This document shows, piece by piece, positions 56,376-64,000 of a DNA stretch of 64,000 nt. Within the stretch, counting starts at the first letter, position 1. Every line of letters starts with the position of its first letter. A program made the position numbers and the translations under genes. Location of the stretch: contig NZ_CP039888.1 in assembly GCF_005221325.1 (NCBI RefSeq), positions 310,001 to 374,000 on the forward strand, given 5' to 3'. Source of the DNA: Agrobacterium tumefaciens (GTDB lineage: Bacteria > Pseudomonadota > Alphaproteobacteria > Rhizobiales > Rhizobiaceae). A model generated the notes under the pieces. That model was not told the origin of the DNA. It was given only the letters and a program-made list of their open reading frames with translations, and did not search any database.

Positions 56376-57815
56376 TCACACGTTGAGAAGCAGGAACTCG
56401 CGCTCCCAGGGGCTGATGACCTGCATGAAGGTCTCGAATTCCCCGCGTTTCAGGCCGGCATAAAGGCCCACGAATTCATGGCCAAACACCCGGTCGAACT
56501 GCTCCTCGCCTTCCAGCAGCGCCACGGCCTCCAGCAGCCCGCGCGGCAGTTCGATGGAGCCTTCATTGGCCGTATCGGCTGTGGGTTCGGTCGGCTCGAT
56601 ATTGTTGACGATGCCAAGCCAGCCGCAGCCGAGCGAAGCGGCTAGTGCCAGATACGGATTGGCGTCCGAGCTCGGCAGGCGGTTTTCGACGCGACGCGCC
56701 TGCGGGCCGGAAATCGGCACCCGGAAAGCCGTGGTGCGGTTGTCATAACCCCAGGCATTGTTGACCGGGCAGGCCATGTCGGGCGTCAGGCGGCGATAGG
56801 AATTCACATAGGGCGCGAGCATGACCAGCGCATTGGGCACATAGCGCTGCATGCCGCCGACGAAGGAGAAAAACTCTTTCGAAGGGCTGCCATCGGCATT
56901 GGAGAAGATATTGCGGCCGCCATCGATCTCCACCACTGACTGGTGGATATGCATCGCCGAACCCGGCTGGCCCTGCATCGGCTTCGCCATGAAGGTGGCG
57001 TAGATGCCGTGTTTCAGCGCCGCCTCGCGAATGGTGCGCTTGAACAGGAACACCTGGTCGGCAAGCTCGATCGGGTCGCCATGGCGCAGGTTGATTTCCA
57101 GCTGCGCCGGGCCTTCCTCATGGATCAGCGTATCGATCTCGAGACCCTGCTTTTCCGAGAAATGGTAGATATCGTCGATCAGCTCGTCGAATTCGTTGAT
57201 GCCGGCGATGGAATAGCTCTGCCCACCGACGATCGACCGTCCCGACCGGCCTTTCGGCGGATGCAGCGGATAGTCAGGGTCGTCATTCATGGCGACGAGA
57301 TAAAATTCGATTTCGGGTGCTACGACCGGCTTCCAGCCCTTTTCGGTATAGAGCGAAAGCACGTTCTTCAGCACATTGCGCGGCGTGTAGGGAACGAAAT
57401 TGCCTTCCGCATCCACCACGTCGCAGATCACCTGCGCGGTCGGATCCGTCTCCCAGGGCACGACGGACAGCGTCGAAAGATCCGGCACCAGCTTCAGATC
57501 GCTGTCGCGCGGCTCGTAGCGGAAATTCGCGGTCTCATCAGGATATTCGCCTGATATCGTGTGGCGGTAGAGCGCGGATGGTAGGGCGAGCGAGGTATCG
57601 CCCGTGAATTTCGCCGTCGGCATCATCTTGCCGCGCGCAACCCCGGCAAGGTCGGGCGTGATGCATTCTATGTCTTCGATCCCGCGCGCGCGCAACCATT
57701 GCGCGGCTTCGCGCCAGGAGGAAACGCCACGGGTGGAGGAAAGATCGAGGGGAGGAGACTTCTTTGCCATGGTTGCCTGTTTCTTGGGGCGGAGCATGGT
57801 TTTTTTGGCGGGCAT
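56376..57815 (-). CDS. Glutamine synthetase-like enzyme (gamma-glutamylputrescine synthetase type)
   Basis: The 479-residue product is of the glutamine synthetase superfamily (GS III-like/PuuA). The active-site stretch PGSAMHIHQSVVEIDGG and the C-terminal segment NRLPSSDANPYLALAASLGC are typical. It lacks obvious GSI regulatory features. Three in-frame ATG codons compete at the start (57815, 57797, 57770), none with a strong ribosome-binding site. The pairing with the oxidase supports gamma-glutamylation of an amine such as putrescine rather than ammonia assimilation. Confidence 0.87.
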   Translation of the reverse strand: MPAKKTMLRPKKQATMAKKSPPLDLSSTRGVSSWREAAQWLRARGIEDIECITPDLAGVARGKMMPTAKFTGDTSLALPSALYRHTISGEYPDETANFRYEPRDSDLKLVPDLSTLSVVPWETDPTAQVICDVVDAEGNFVPYTPRNVLKNVLSLYTEKGWKPVVAPEIEFYLVAMNDDPDYPLHPPKGRSGRSIVGGQSYSIAGINEFDELIDDIYHFSEKQGLEIDTLIHEEGPAQLEINLRHGDPIELADQVFLFKRTIREAALKHGIYATFMAKPMQGQPGSAMHIHQSVVEIDGGRNIFSNADGSPSKEFFSFVGGMQRYVPNALVMLAPYVNSYRRLTPDMACPVNNAWGYDNRTTAFRVPISGPQARRVENRLPSSDANPYLALAASLGCGWLGIVNNIEPTEPTADTANEGSIELPRGLLEAVALLEGEEQFDRVFGHEFVGLYAGLKRGEFETFMQVISPWEREFLLLNV

Positions 57816-57938
57816 GTATCACCGGGTCTGTGTTTCTGGTGGAGCCATCATAACCGTAGTTTGGCAATTGGCGAGGGGGAAAGCGCCATTGACAAGCGGC
57901 GGCACTTGGAAAAGAGGAAAGGAAACGGATCGGATGGA

Positions 57939-59123
57939 ATGATGACAGAGAAATGTGACGTGCTGATTTTGGGGGCGGGCGCTGCCGGCATGATGTGCGC
58001 CATCCGCGCCGGAAAGCGCGGCCGCTCCGTCGTCATTCTCGACCACGCCAAGGCACCGGGTGAAAAGATCCGCATTTCCGGCGGTGGCCGCTGCAACTTC
58101 ACCAATATTCATGCCGGGCCGAAGAATTATCTCTCCGCCAACCCGCATTTCGCCAAATCCGCGCTCGCCCGCTATACGCCGCGCGATTTCATCGCTCTCG
58201 TCGAAAAACACCGTATCGCCTGGCACGAAAAGACACTCGGCCAGCTCTTCTGCGATGACAGCGCCAAGGACATCATCCGCATGCTGCTTGGCGAAATGCA
58301 GGCGGTGAATGCGAAGCTGCGGCTCGAAACATCAGTCTCGGCCGTCACCCATGATGGTGGCCGTTTTCGCGTGACGACCTCAGGCGGCGTCATCGAGGCG
58401 GAAAGCCTCGTCGTCGCAACGGGAGCCAAGTCAATCCCGAAAATGGGCGCGACCGGCTTTGCCTACCAGATTGCCGAACAATTCGGCTTGTCGCTTGTCG
58501 AGACGCGACCCGGCCTCGTGCCGCTGACGCTCGATCCCGCTTCGCTGGAACGGCTGAGCCCGCTTGCCGGCGTCGCGGTTCCGGCCGAGGTTTCCCATGG
58601 CAAGACGTCGTTTGAGGAAGCGCTGCTGTTCACCCATCGCGGTTTGAGCGGCCCCGCCATCCTGCAAATCTCCTCCTATTGGAGGGAAGGCGATGCCATC
58701 CGCCTGAAACTGGAGCCGGCGCGCGATATTGTGGCGCTGCTGAGGCAAGCAAAACAGAAGAATGGCCGCCAGTCGGCCCAGACGGCTCTTTCCGAAATCC
58801 TGCCGAAGCGGCTCGCCCAACATGTGGTCGAGCAATCCGGTGTCACCGGCAATCTCGCCGATATGTCCGACAAGGTTCTCGCAAAGCTGGCGGGTGAGGT
58901 GCAGGACTGGCAGATCAAGCCTGCCGGGTCCGAAGGCTACCGAACGGCGGAAGTCACGCTCGGCGGTGTGGACACGAGCGGCCTCGATTCCCGCAGCATG
59001 GCGGCGAAGTCCGTGCCAGGCCTCTATTTCATTGGCGAATGTGTTGATGTGACCGGCTGGCTCGGCGGCTATAATTTCCAGTGGGCCTGGGCCTCCGGGC
59101 AGGCGGCAGGTGAATTCGCCTGA
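57939..59123 (+). CDS. HI0933/BaiN-family flavoprotein
   Basis: The 394-residue product is a NAD(P)/FAD-dependent oxidoreductase of the HI0933 family. The FAD motif LILGAGAAGMMCAIRAGKRG is followed by the family motif GEKIRISGGGRCNFTN, and the end GGYNFQWAWASGQAAGEFA binds the flavin ribityl part. The frame extends 80 codons upstream over the glutamine-synthetase start and is rejected there. Tandem ATG codons at 57939 and 57942 are equally likely. The substrate of the family is unclear. Confidence 0.9.
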   Translation: MMTEKCDVLILGAGAAGMMCAIRAGKRGRSVVILDHAKAPGEKIRISGGGRCNFTNIHAGPKNYLSANPHFAKSALARYTPRDFIALVEKHRIAWHEKTLGQLFCDDSAKDIIRMLLGEMQAVNAKLRLETSVSAVTHDGGRFRVTTSGGVIEAESLVVATGAKSIPKMGATGFAYQIAEQFGLSLVETRPGLVPLTLDPASLERLSPLAGVAVPAEVSHGKTSFEEALLFTHRGLSGPAILQISSYWREGDAIRLKLEPARDIVALLRQAKQKNGRQSAQTALSEILPKRLAQHVVEQSGVTGNLADMSDKVLAKLAGEVQDWQIKPAGSEGYRTAEVTLGGVDTSGLDSRSMAAKSVPGLYFIGECVDVTGWLGGYNFQWAWASGQAAGEFA

Positions 59124-59233
59124 AACCGTGCCCGTTAACACCTTGTTAATGTGCCTGGGGTCATCCTGATCAAATGCCAGCAAAGCAGGGTCACCCAGTG
59201 ATCCCACTGCACATGATGTCGTGCTGGAGGCTC

Positions 59234-59581
59234 TTAACAGGGCATGGGTCGGTTGAGTTTTTCGTCAGGAGCCCGCGCATGAACAGAACAGCACATCGCC
59301 GCCCTCGCGCCATTGCCATCGCCCGCGCCGAAAGCGGGAGCAGGCAGTTGGCCTTTCGCCTCAGCATCATCGCAGCTGGCGCTCTCGCGGCTCTGATCGC
59401 TCTGTTTTACTGATCGGCGGTTCTTCGCCTTCATTAAGCGGATAAGCCCGCTGAAAAACCGCGACGGCCGCGATGCCGAGGCCATATCGGCATAAAATTT
59501 CTCTTCCTGTAGAATGGCTTCGCGCCGCGTGCGCGGCTTCTGATTGTCAATGATGGCCAGTGCTGCAAAAATCGCGTGCAT
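59234..59581 (-). CDS. Small unrecognised protein, minus strand
   Basis: The 115-residue frame begins MHAIFAALAIIDNQKPRTRR with an excellent ribosome-binding site (AAGGAGAGCGAAC) before the ATG at 59581. The first ~60 residues look like a real small protein (REAILQEEKFYADMASASRP); the remainder is antisense to the small plus-strand gene at 59279 and may not be meaningful. No family is recognised. Its start is only 88 bp from the LysR gene, divergently oriented, so it could be its target. Confidence 0.5.
   Translation of the reverse strand: MHAIFAALAIIDNQKPRTRREAILQEEKFYADMASASRPSRFFSGLIRLMKAKNRRSVKQSDQSRESASCDDAEAKGQLPAPAFGAGDGNGARAAMCCSVHARAPDEKLNRPMPC
59279..59413 (+). CDS. Small membrane protein, 44 residues
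   Basis: MNRTAHRRPRAIAIARAESG leads a basic N-terminus; the C-terminal half, from about residue 27, is a hydrophobic helix (RLSIIAAGALAALIALFY). CAGGAG lies 9 bases before the ATG. It is antisense to the C-terminal half of the 59234-59581 frame, so one of the two may be a chance frame. The single-pass architecture and ribosome-binding site favour this one. Confidence 0.45.
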   Translation: MNRTAHRRPRAIAIARAESGSRQLAFRLSIIAAGALAALIALFY

Positions 59582-59668
59582 GTTCGCTCTCCTTCTGAAT
59601 GCGGAGGGCCATGATGCACGCCGTTTTTTGATTTATCTGCGCAAGAAAATGCGCTACGTTTTTCACCG

Positions 59669-60541
59669 ATGAAAAACGTCACCTGGGATTCCTATCAACT
59701 TTTCCTCGACGTGTCACGCAGTGGCGGCCTGACGGGTGCTGCCGCGCTGACCGGTTTGAGCCCCGCGACCGTGGGGCGACGCATGGTCGAGCTGGAGGAG
59801 CGCATCGGCAAGGCCCTGTTTCAGCGCAGCCAGACCGGATACGCCCTGACGGCGGATGGCCGTGCGCTGTTCGACCGGCTTCAGGCAATGGAAAATGCGG
59901 CCAAGGATATCGAGGGATGGCAGAAGGCGTCGTCGGCCTCTTCCACCGTGCGCATTGCCGTCGGCACCTGGAATGCCTGGCTGTTGACGGGGAATTTCTC
60001 CGCCATCTGCACTGACCGCGATGATTTCCGCATCGATCTTTTCATTGCCGAACAGAGGGCGTCTCTGGCGCATCGCGAGAACGACATCGGCATCCGCGCT
60101 TTCGAGCCGCAGGAAAAGAACCTTGCCGCCATCAGGACGGGGGAGGTGGCCTATGCGCCCTACAGGCTGCGCAATGCTGCTGCCGCCGTTGCCGACCGCT
60201 GGCTGGCGGTGGCGGAAGATAGCGCCATTTCCACCTATCTGCGCTGGCCGCATGACAACCGCCGCAGCGATATCGCGGTGACGGTAAACCGGCCGGTGGC
60301 GCTGCTCGATCTGGTGCTGGCCGGGGCAGGCATCGCCGTGCTTCCCTGTTTCGTGGGCGATGCGGATGCGCGGCTTCTTCGTGAAGGCGGCGAAATTGAA
60401 ATACTCCGCCACAATCAATGGATCGTCATGAACAATGACGATCGCCACCGCCGCGATATCAGGACGGTGGCGGATCGGATGACCCGTCTCATCAAGGGGC
60501 ATTCCGATCTTTATGCCGGGCGCAAGAGCCGCCCGGCATGA
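59669..60541 (+). CDS. LysR-family transcriptional regulator
   Basis: The 290-residue product has an N-terminal winged helix-turn-helix (about 5-65, LFLDVSRSGGLTGAAALTGL then SPATVGRRMVELEERIGKAL) and a LysR substrate-binding domain. There is no ribosome-binding site before the ATG (TTTTTCACCGATG), so translation may be leaderless or weak. The neighbour upstream is the small divergent gene starting at 59581. The effector is unknown. Confidence 0.9.
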   Translation: MKNVTWDSYQLFLDVSRSGGLTGAAALTGLSPATVGRRMVELEERIGKALFQRSQTGYALTADGRALFDRLQAMENAAKDIEGWQKASSASSTVRIAVGTWNAWLLTGNFSAICTDRDDFRIDLFIAEQRASLAHRENDIGIRAFEPQEKNLAAIRTGEVAYAPYRLRNAAAAVADRWLAVAEDSAISTYLRWPHDNRRSDIAVTVNRPVALLDLVLAGAGIAVLPCFVGDADARLLREGGEIEILRHNQWIVMNNDDRHRRDIRTVADRMTRLIKGHSDLYAGRKSRPA

Positions 60542-60556
60542 AAGAATGGCTGCCAT

Positions 60557-60814
60557 TCAGGCGGCGGCACTTCCCTGCGCGACGATAACGGGGATCAAAA
60601 GATCGCCCCAGTTGCCGCCGCCGCCGTGGTGGCGGGCCGAGCGGACGAGCTCGACGGAAACGCCAGCCTCGACGGCTTTCATGACGGCCTGGTTAAGGCG
60701 GTGCAGATCATTGGCCAGCATGCGGATGGCGGCCTGCTGATCCTGCGTCATGGCGGAGGACTGTTCCTCGGCGCGTTCCTTGACGTGGGTCTTGATGGGG
60801 TTATGGGCATTCAT
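60557..60814 (-). CDS. Small protein downstream of aceA
   Basis: The 85-residue product is unrecognised: MNAHNPIKTHVKERAEEQSS, a helical middle and a Gly/His-rich stretch RHHGGGGNWGDLLIP. AGGAGA lies 7 bases before the ATG at 60814, in favour of a true gene. It lies 94 bp after aceA on the same strand, with a strong hairpin in between, so it may be expressed from the aceA transcript at reduced level. Confidence 0.65.
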   Translation of the reverse strand: MNAHNPIKTHVKERAEEQSSAMTQDQQAAIRMLANDLHRLNQAVMKAVEAGVSVELVRSARHHGGGGNWGDLLIPVIVAQGSAAA

Positions 60815-60861
60815 GGCATTTCTCCTCTCTTTATTGGTTGGGGTTCTTGATGCGATTTGCA

Positions 60862-60898
60862 AGCCCTTCCCGGTCTCTGGCGGTCGCCGGGAAGGGCT
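60862..60898 (-). terminator. Strong hairpin after aceA
   Basis: AGCCCTTCCCGG (60862-60873) pairs perfectly over 12 bp with CCGGGAAGGGCT (60887-60898), with a 13-base loop. It lies 11 bp past the aceA stop. No T tract follows on the minus strand, so it may be a terminator without U tail or an mRNA-stabilising/attenuating hairpin between aceA and the small gene. Confidence 0.5.
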
Positions 60899-60908
60899 GT
60901 TTCTCGAT

Positions 60909-62198
60909 TTATTCAGCCGCCGGGCGGAACTGGTCGTGCTCGGTGGATTCCTTCATGGCTGTGGTGGACGACGTGCCGCCCGAGATCGCCAGAGACACGG
61001 CGTCGAAATAGCCGGTGCCGACTTCGCGCTGGTGCTTGGTGGCGGTGTAACCGTTAACCTCGGCTGCGAATTCCGCTTCCTGAAGCTCGGAATAGGCCGC
61101 CATCTGCCGGTCCTTGTAACCGCGCGCCAGTTCGAACATGCCGAAATTCAGCTGGTGGAAACCGGCCAGCGTAATGAACTGGAACTTGTAGCCCATCGCC
61201 CCCAGCTCGCGCTGGAACTTGGCAATCGTCGCGTCGTCGAGGTTCTTTTTCCAGTTGAACGACGGCGAGCAATTGTAAGCGAGCTTCTTGCCGGGATGCA
61301 CCTTGTGCACGCCTTCCGCAAACCTGCGTGCCTGTTCGAGATCCGGCTTTGATGTTTCGCACCAGATCAGGTCGCAATAGGGCGCATAGGCAACCGCGCG
61401 GGCGATGCAGGGTTCAAGACCGTTCTTGACCTGATAGAAGCCCTCGACGGTGCGGCCGGCATCGTAATCCACGAAGGGCTGGTCGCGCTCGTCGATATCG
61501 GAGGTCAGAAGCTTGGCCGCCTCCGCATCAGTGCGGGCGATGACCAGTGTCGGTACACCCATGACATCAGCCGCAAGTCGCGCCGCCGTCAGGTTGCGAA
61601 TATGCGCCGCCGTCGGGATCAGAACCTTGCCGCCGAGATGGCCGCACTTCTTTTCCGATGCCAGCTGATCCTCATAGTGAACGCCCGCCGCGCCCGCCTC
61701 GATGAAGGCCTTCATGATCTCGAAGGCATTGAGCGGCCCGCCGAAACCGGCCTCCGCATCGGCAACGATCGGCGCAAACCAGGTGTCGACCGAAAGACCC
61801 TTACCCTCCGCCGTCTCGATCTGGTCGGCGCGCTGCAAGGTGCGGTTGATGCGCTTTGCAAGCTCAGGTGCCGCATTGGCCGGGTAAAGCGACTGGTCCG
61901 GATACATGGCCGAGGCCGTGTTGGCGTCAGCCGCAACCTGCCAGCCGGAAAGATAGATCGCCTTCAGCCCGGCGCGAACCATCTGCATGGCCTGATTGCC
62001 GGAGAGCGCACCGAGCGCATTGACGAAATTCTCCTCGTTGATCAGCTTCCACAGCCGGTTCGCACCCATCTCGGCCAGCGAATGGCGGATTTCGACGGAG
62101 CCGCGCAACCGCTCCACGTCGGCGGCGGTGTAGGTGCGCTCAATGCCGTCAAAACGTCCCTGCGGTGCACCCGGAACAAGTTTGTAAAAATCCGTCAT
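60909..62198 (-). CDS. aceA: Isocitrate lyase
   Basis: AceA cleaves isocitrate to glyoxylate and succinate in the glyoxylate shunt, needed for growth on acetate or fatty acids. The 429-residue product has the signature KKCGH at 183-187 with catalytic Cys185, and the substrate region [20 protein letters not shown] precedes the ATG at 62198; an earlier ATG at 62213 is less likely. It is divergent from an XRE-type regulator gene, a known arrangement for control of the shunt. Confidence 0.97.
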   Translation of the reverse strand: MTDFYKLVPGAPQGRFDGIERTYTAADVERLRGSVEIRHSLAEMGANRLWKLINEENFVNALGALSGNQAMQMVRAGLKAIYLSGWQVAADANTASAMYPDQSLYPANAAPELAKRINRTLQRADQIETAEGKGLSVDTWFAPIVADAEAGFGGPLNAFEIMKAFIEAGAAGVHYEDQLASEKKCGHLGGKVLIPTAAHIRNLTAARLAADVMGVPTLVIARTDAEAAKLLTSDIDERDQPFVDYDAGRTVEGFYQVKNGLEPCIARAVAYAPYCDLIWCETSKPDLEQARRFAEGVHKVHPGKKLAYNCSPSFNWKKNLDDATIAKFQRELGAMGYKFQFITLAGFHQLNFGMFELARGYKDRQMAAYSELQEAEFAAEVNGYTATKHQREVGTGYFDAVSLAISGGTSSTTAMKESTEHDQFRPAAE

Positions 62199-62277
62199 AC
62201 TTCTCTCTCCCATGACAAATGCGGTTTTTGAAACGGACTGCCGTGAACTTCGTGTGGCGCCGTTCGATGTGACTACA

Positions 62278-62416
62278 TTTACATTTTTGGAGATTTGAGC
62301 GCCAGAACAAACATAAAAACAGTGACTTGAAAGAGGTTATCCTGTAGGGTGCGTGACAGGGTGGAGCTGTAAATTTGTAAATTTTGTAAAAACTTTTGAG
62401 CTGTCGAGTTTGTAAC
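62278..62416. promoter_or_regulatory. TGTAAA repeats between aceA and the XRE regulator
   Basis: In the 255-bp divergent gap TGTAAA occurs at 62368, 62376 and 62385 and a TGTAAC at 62411, with the inverse TTTACA at 62278. Spacing of the central three is 8 and 9 bp. Regulators of the RamB/ScfR type are known to bind short AT-rich motifs next to aceA and their own gene, so these are candidate operators. Role is inferred. Confidence 0.45.
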
Positions 62417-62453
62417 AGACTTGTATGAGTTGACGGGATGGAGGGGCGACGCT

Positions 62454-63869
62454 GTGTCGGAAAACAAGATTTTTGCAGGCCCGCGGGTGCGCCGTATTCG
62501 CAATGGGCTCGCATTGACGCAGACGGCCATGGCCGAGGCGCTGGCGATCTCGCCGTCTTACCTCAATCTCATCGAGCGCAACCAGCGGCCGCTCACGGTG
62601 CAGCTACTTTTGAAGCTCGCTTCGGTCTACAAGGTCGATCTCGATGACCTTCAGGGCGAAAGCGCCGGTTCCGCCGGGCAGTTGCGTGAGGTCTTCGCCG
62701 ATCCTTTGCTGGCGGGTGAAGTGCCGTCGCCGCAAGAGCTGATCGAGGTTGCCGATGCCGCGCCCAATGCGGCAAGCGGTGTCCTCAAGCTTTACCGGGC
62801 CTATCGGGAGCAGGCGCAGCGCCTTTCCGACCTTTCCGATCTTCTGGCGCGGGAGGGACATGAGACGGCGCTCTCCTCCACCCGCCTGCCGATCGACGAG
62901 GTCCGGCACGTCTTTGAAAACCGGCCAGCCTATTTCCACGCCATCGATGCGGCAGCAGAAGAACTCCATAAACAATTGTCAGTGGGTGATGATCTCGCCT
63001 CCGGTCTGCGCGCATGGCTACAGAAAAACCACGGCATCGTCGTCAGAACCCTGCCGGTGCACGCCATGCCCAATCTCAGGCGGCGTTATGACCGCCATTC
63101 CATGCGGCTGTTTTTGTCCGAGCGCCTGTCGCAGCCGGATCAACTCCGGGAAATGGCGATGGAGACCTGTCTTCTGGCGCTTCGCGAAGAGATCGGCGGG
63201 GAACTGGAAGCGCTGAACCTGAAAGGCGAGGAGGCGCGACGCATCGCCCGTTTCGAACTGGCGCGTTATGCCGCCCATGCGCTGATGATGCCCTATGGTG
63301 CGTTCCTCGCCGCCGCCCAGCGCGCGAAATATGACCTCGATGTTCTGCGGTCGCGTTTCAACGTGTCGTTCGAGCAGGCCGCTAACCGGCTCGTCAGCCT
63401 GCAAAGGCCGACGGCCTCGGCAATTCCGTTTTTCCTGATGGAGATCGACAATGCCGGCAACCGCTTCCGCCTCTCAGGTGCTGGCGGTTTCCCGAGGGCG
63501 CGATTCGGCGGTCTCTGTCCGCGGCTCAATATCCATGCCGCCTTCGCCCAGCCGGGGCAGGTGCTGGTGGAAGCCGTGGAAATGCCTGACGGAGATGCCT
63601 TCCTCACGGTTTCGCGCACGCTGGAAGGCCCGCAGGCGGGTTTCGGCGAAAGGGTGAGGCGCACGGCCGTGCTTCTGGGCTGCGATCTCGGCCAGGCGTC
63701 GGAAACGGTCTATGGTCCGGCCGCTTCGGGTGCTGCACCCGTCGCCATCGGCCCCTCATGCCGGCTGTGCGAAAGGCAGGGTTGCCTGTCGCGCGCCGAA
63801 GCGCCGCTCACGCGCCCGCTCGGGTTGGATGAAATGGTCACCGGCCTCAGTGTTTTCGACTTCCAGTAG
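62454..63869 (+). CDS. XRE-family short-chain fatty acid regulator (ScfR/RamB type)
   Basis: The 471-residue product has an N-terminal helix-turn-helix (about 8-62, LTQTAMAEALAISPSYLNLI), an ImmA/IrrE-like middle domain (about 150-290) and a C-terminal domain with the cysteine motif CRLCERQGC (near 440), the plan of ScfR/RamB regulators. The start is GTG at 62454, preceded by GGAGGGG; an ATG further upstream lacks this. It faces aceA, so control of the glyoxylate shunt in response to acyl-CoA or propionate-type signals is likely. Confidence 0.87.
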   Translation: MSENKIFAGPRVRRIRNGLALTQTAMAEALAISPSYLNLIERNQRPLTVQLLLKLASVYKVDLDDLQGESAGSAGQLREVFADPLLAGEVPSPQELIEVADAAPNAASGVLKLYRAYREQAQRLSDLSDLLAREGHETALSSTRLPIDEVRHVFENRPAYFHAIDAAAEELHKQLSVGDDLASGLRAWLQKNHGIVVRTLPVHAMPNLRRRYDRHSMRLFLSERLSQPDQLREMAMETCLLALREEIGGELEALNLKGEEARRIARFELARYAAHALMMPYGAFLAAAQRAKYDLDVLRSRFNVSFEQAANRLVSLQRPTASAIPFFLMEIDNAGNRFRLSGAGGFPRARFGGLCPRLNIHAAFAQPGQVLVEAVEMPDGDAFLTVSRTLEGPQAGFGERVRRTAVLLGCDLGQASETVYGPAASGAAPVAIGPSCRLCERQGCLSRAEAPLTRPLGLDEMVTGLSVFDFQ

Positions 63870-64000
63870 GTCTTTCGATCCACTTTTTTGTGGCTGGAAC
63901 ACATTTGGTTGAAAATGCTGTGCTGCACATTTCCCGCTTGCTCCCTTTTGTTTTCCTTTCTAGTCTCTCCCAAAAAAGGGGATCACGCTTCCGTCGTGAG
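63870..64000. other. Region after the XRE regulator, to the window edge
   Basis: About 130 bp with no gene start or clear terminator. A T-rich, pyrimidine-rich stretch occurs at 63945-63970, of no assigned function. Confidence 0.3.

Noticed and set aside
57699..57938. Long N-terminal extension of the HI0933-family flavoprotein
   Set aside because: It runs back over the start of the glutamine-synthetase-like gene and is unlike the family; the FAD motif begins right after the ATG at 57939/57942.

Overview
The window is chromosomal DNA of an alphaproteobacterium of the Rhizobium/Agrobacterium group, most likely an Agrobacterium. The evidence is the gene order of the flagellar cluster (fliP-fliL-flgH-motE-flgI-flgA-flgG-fliE-flgC-flgB, then motA-fliM-fliN-fliG-flhB, flaD, motB-motC-fliK, rem, flgE-flgK-flgL-flaF-flbT-flgD-fliQ-flhA-fliR), the rhizobial-only genes motC, motE and rem, an aglREFGAK alpha-glucoside locus and a zwf-pgl-edd operon. 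The flagellins are large (400 and 430 residues), as in strains with rigid 'complex' filaments such as Agrobacterium sp. H13-3. There are no insertion sequences, CRISPR arrays, rRNA or tRNA genes.

Region 1 (1-36743) is motility. Leftward: flaB (cut by the window edge), flaA, and a ten-gene rod/ring/export operon from flgB (8128) to fliP, closed by a terminator at 1964-1991. An amino-acid exporter of the LysE/RhtB type sits alone at 8435-9085. A second leftward operon reads DUF1217 gene-flgF-fliI-membrane protein. Rightward from 12967: motor and switch genes, flhB and an unknown gene, then flaD, the motB operon with a FliH-like gene and a lytic transglycosylase, the regulator rem, and a long hook/filament-junction/export operon ending in small unnamed genes that look like FliJ, FlgJ and FlgN. 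fliF, the visNR regulators and chemotaxis genes are not in the window.

Region 2 (36744-40456) has a degenerate WecG/TagA/CpsF-like protein, a Wzz-like chain-length protein without a kinase domain, and folD.

Region 3 (40476-48224) is the alpha-glucoside system: a LacI-type repressor divergent from a binding protein, two permeases, an alpha-glucosidase and an ABC ATPase, with two palindromic operators between them and a terminator at the end.

Region 4 (48465-64000) holds mostly metabolic genes: a PilZ-like protein, a Tat-exported metallophosphatase, the Entner-Doudoroff operon zwf-pgl-edd, a DUF2007-like membrane protein, a glutamine-synthetase-like/FAD-oxidase pair of the gamma-glutamyl-polyamine type, an HI0933-family flavoprotein, a LysR regulator, isocitrate lyase aceA and a divergent XRE/ScfR-type regulator.

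The most interesting signals are a GGTAAC motif repeated four times at exactly 24 bp steps upstream of flaA, with related motifs before flaB and flaD; a Rem regulator whose phospho-acceptor aspartate is glutamate; a strong intrinsic terminator 17 bp before the TTG start of flhB; candidate FliH, FliJ and FlgN proteins; and a WecG-family protein whose catalytic Asp position is Gln. I saw no clearly new multi-gene system; the novelty is in these individual items.
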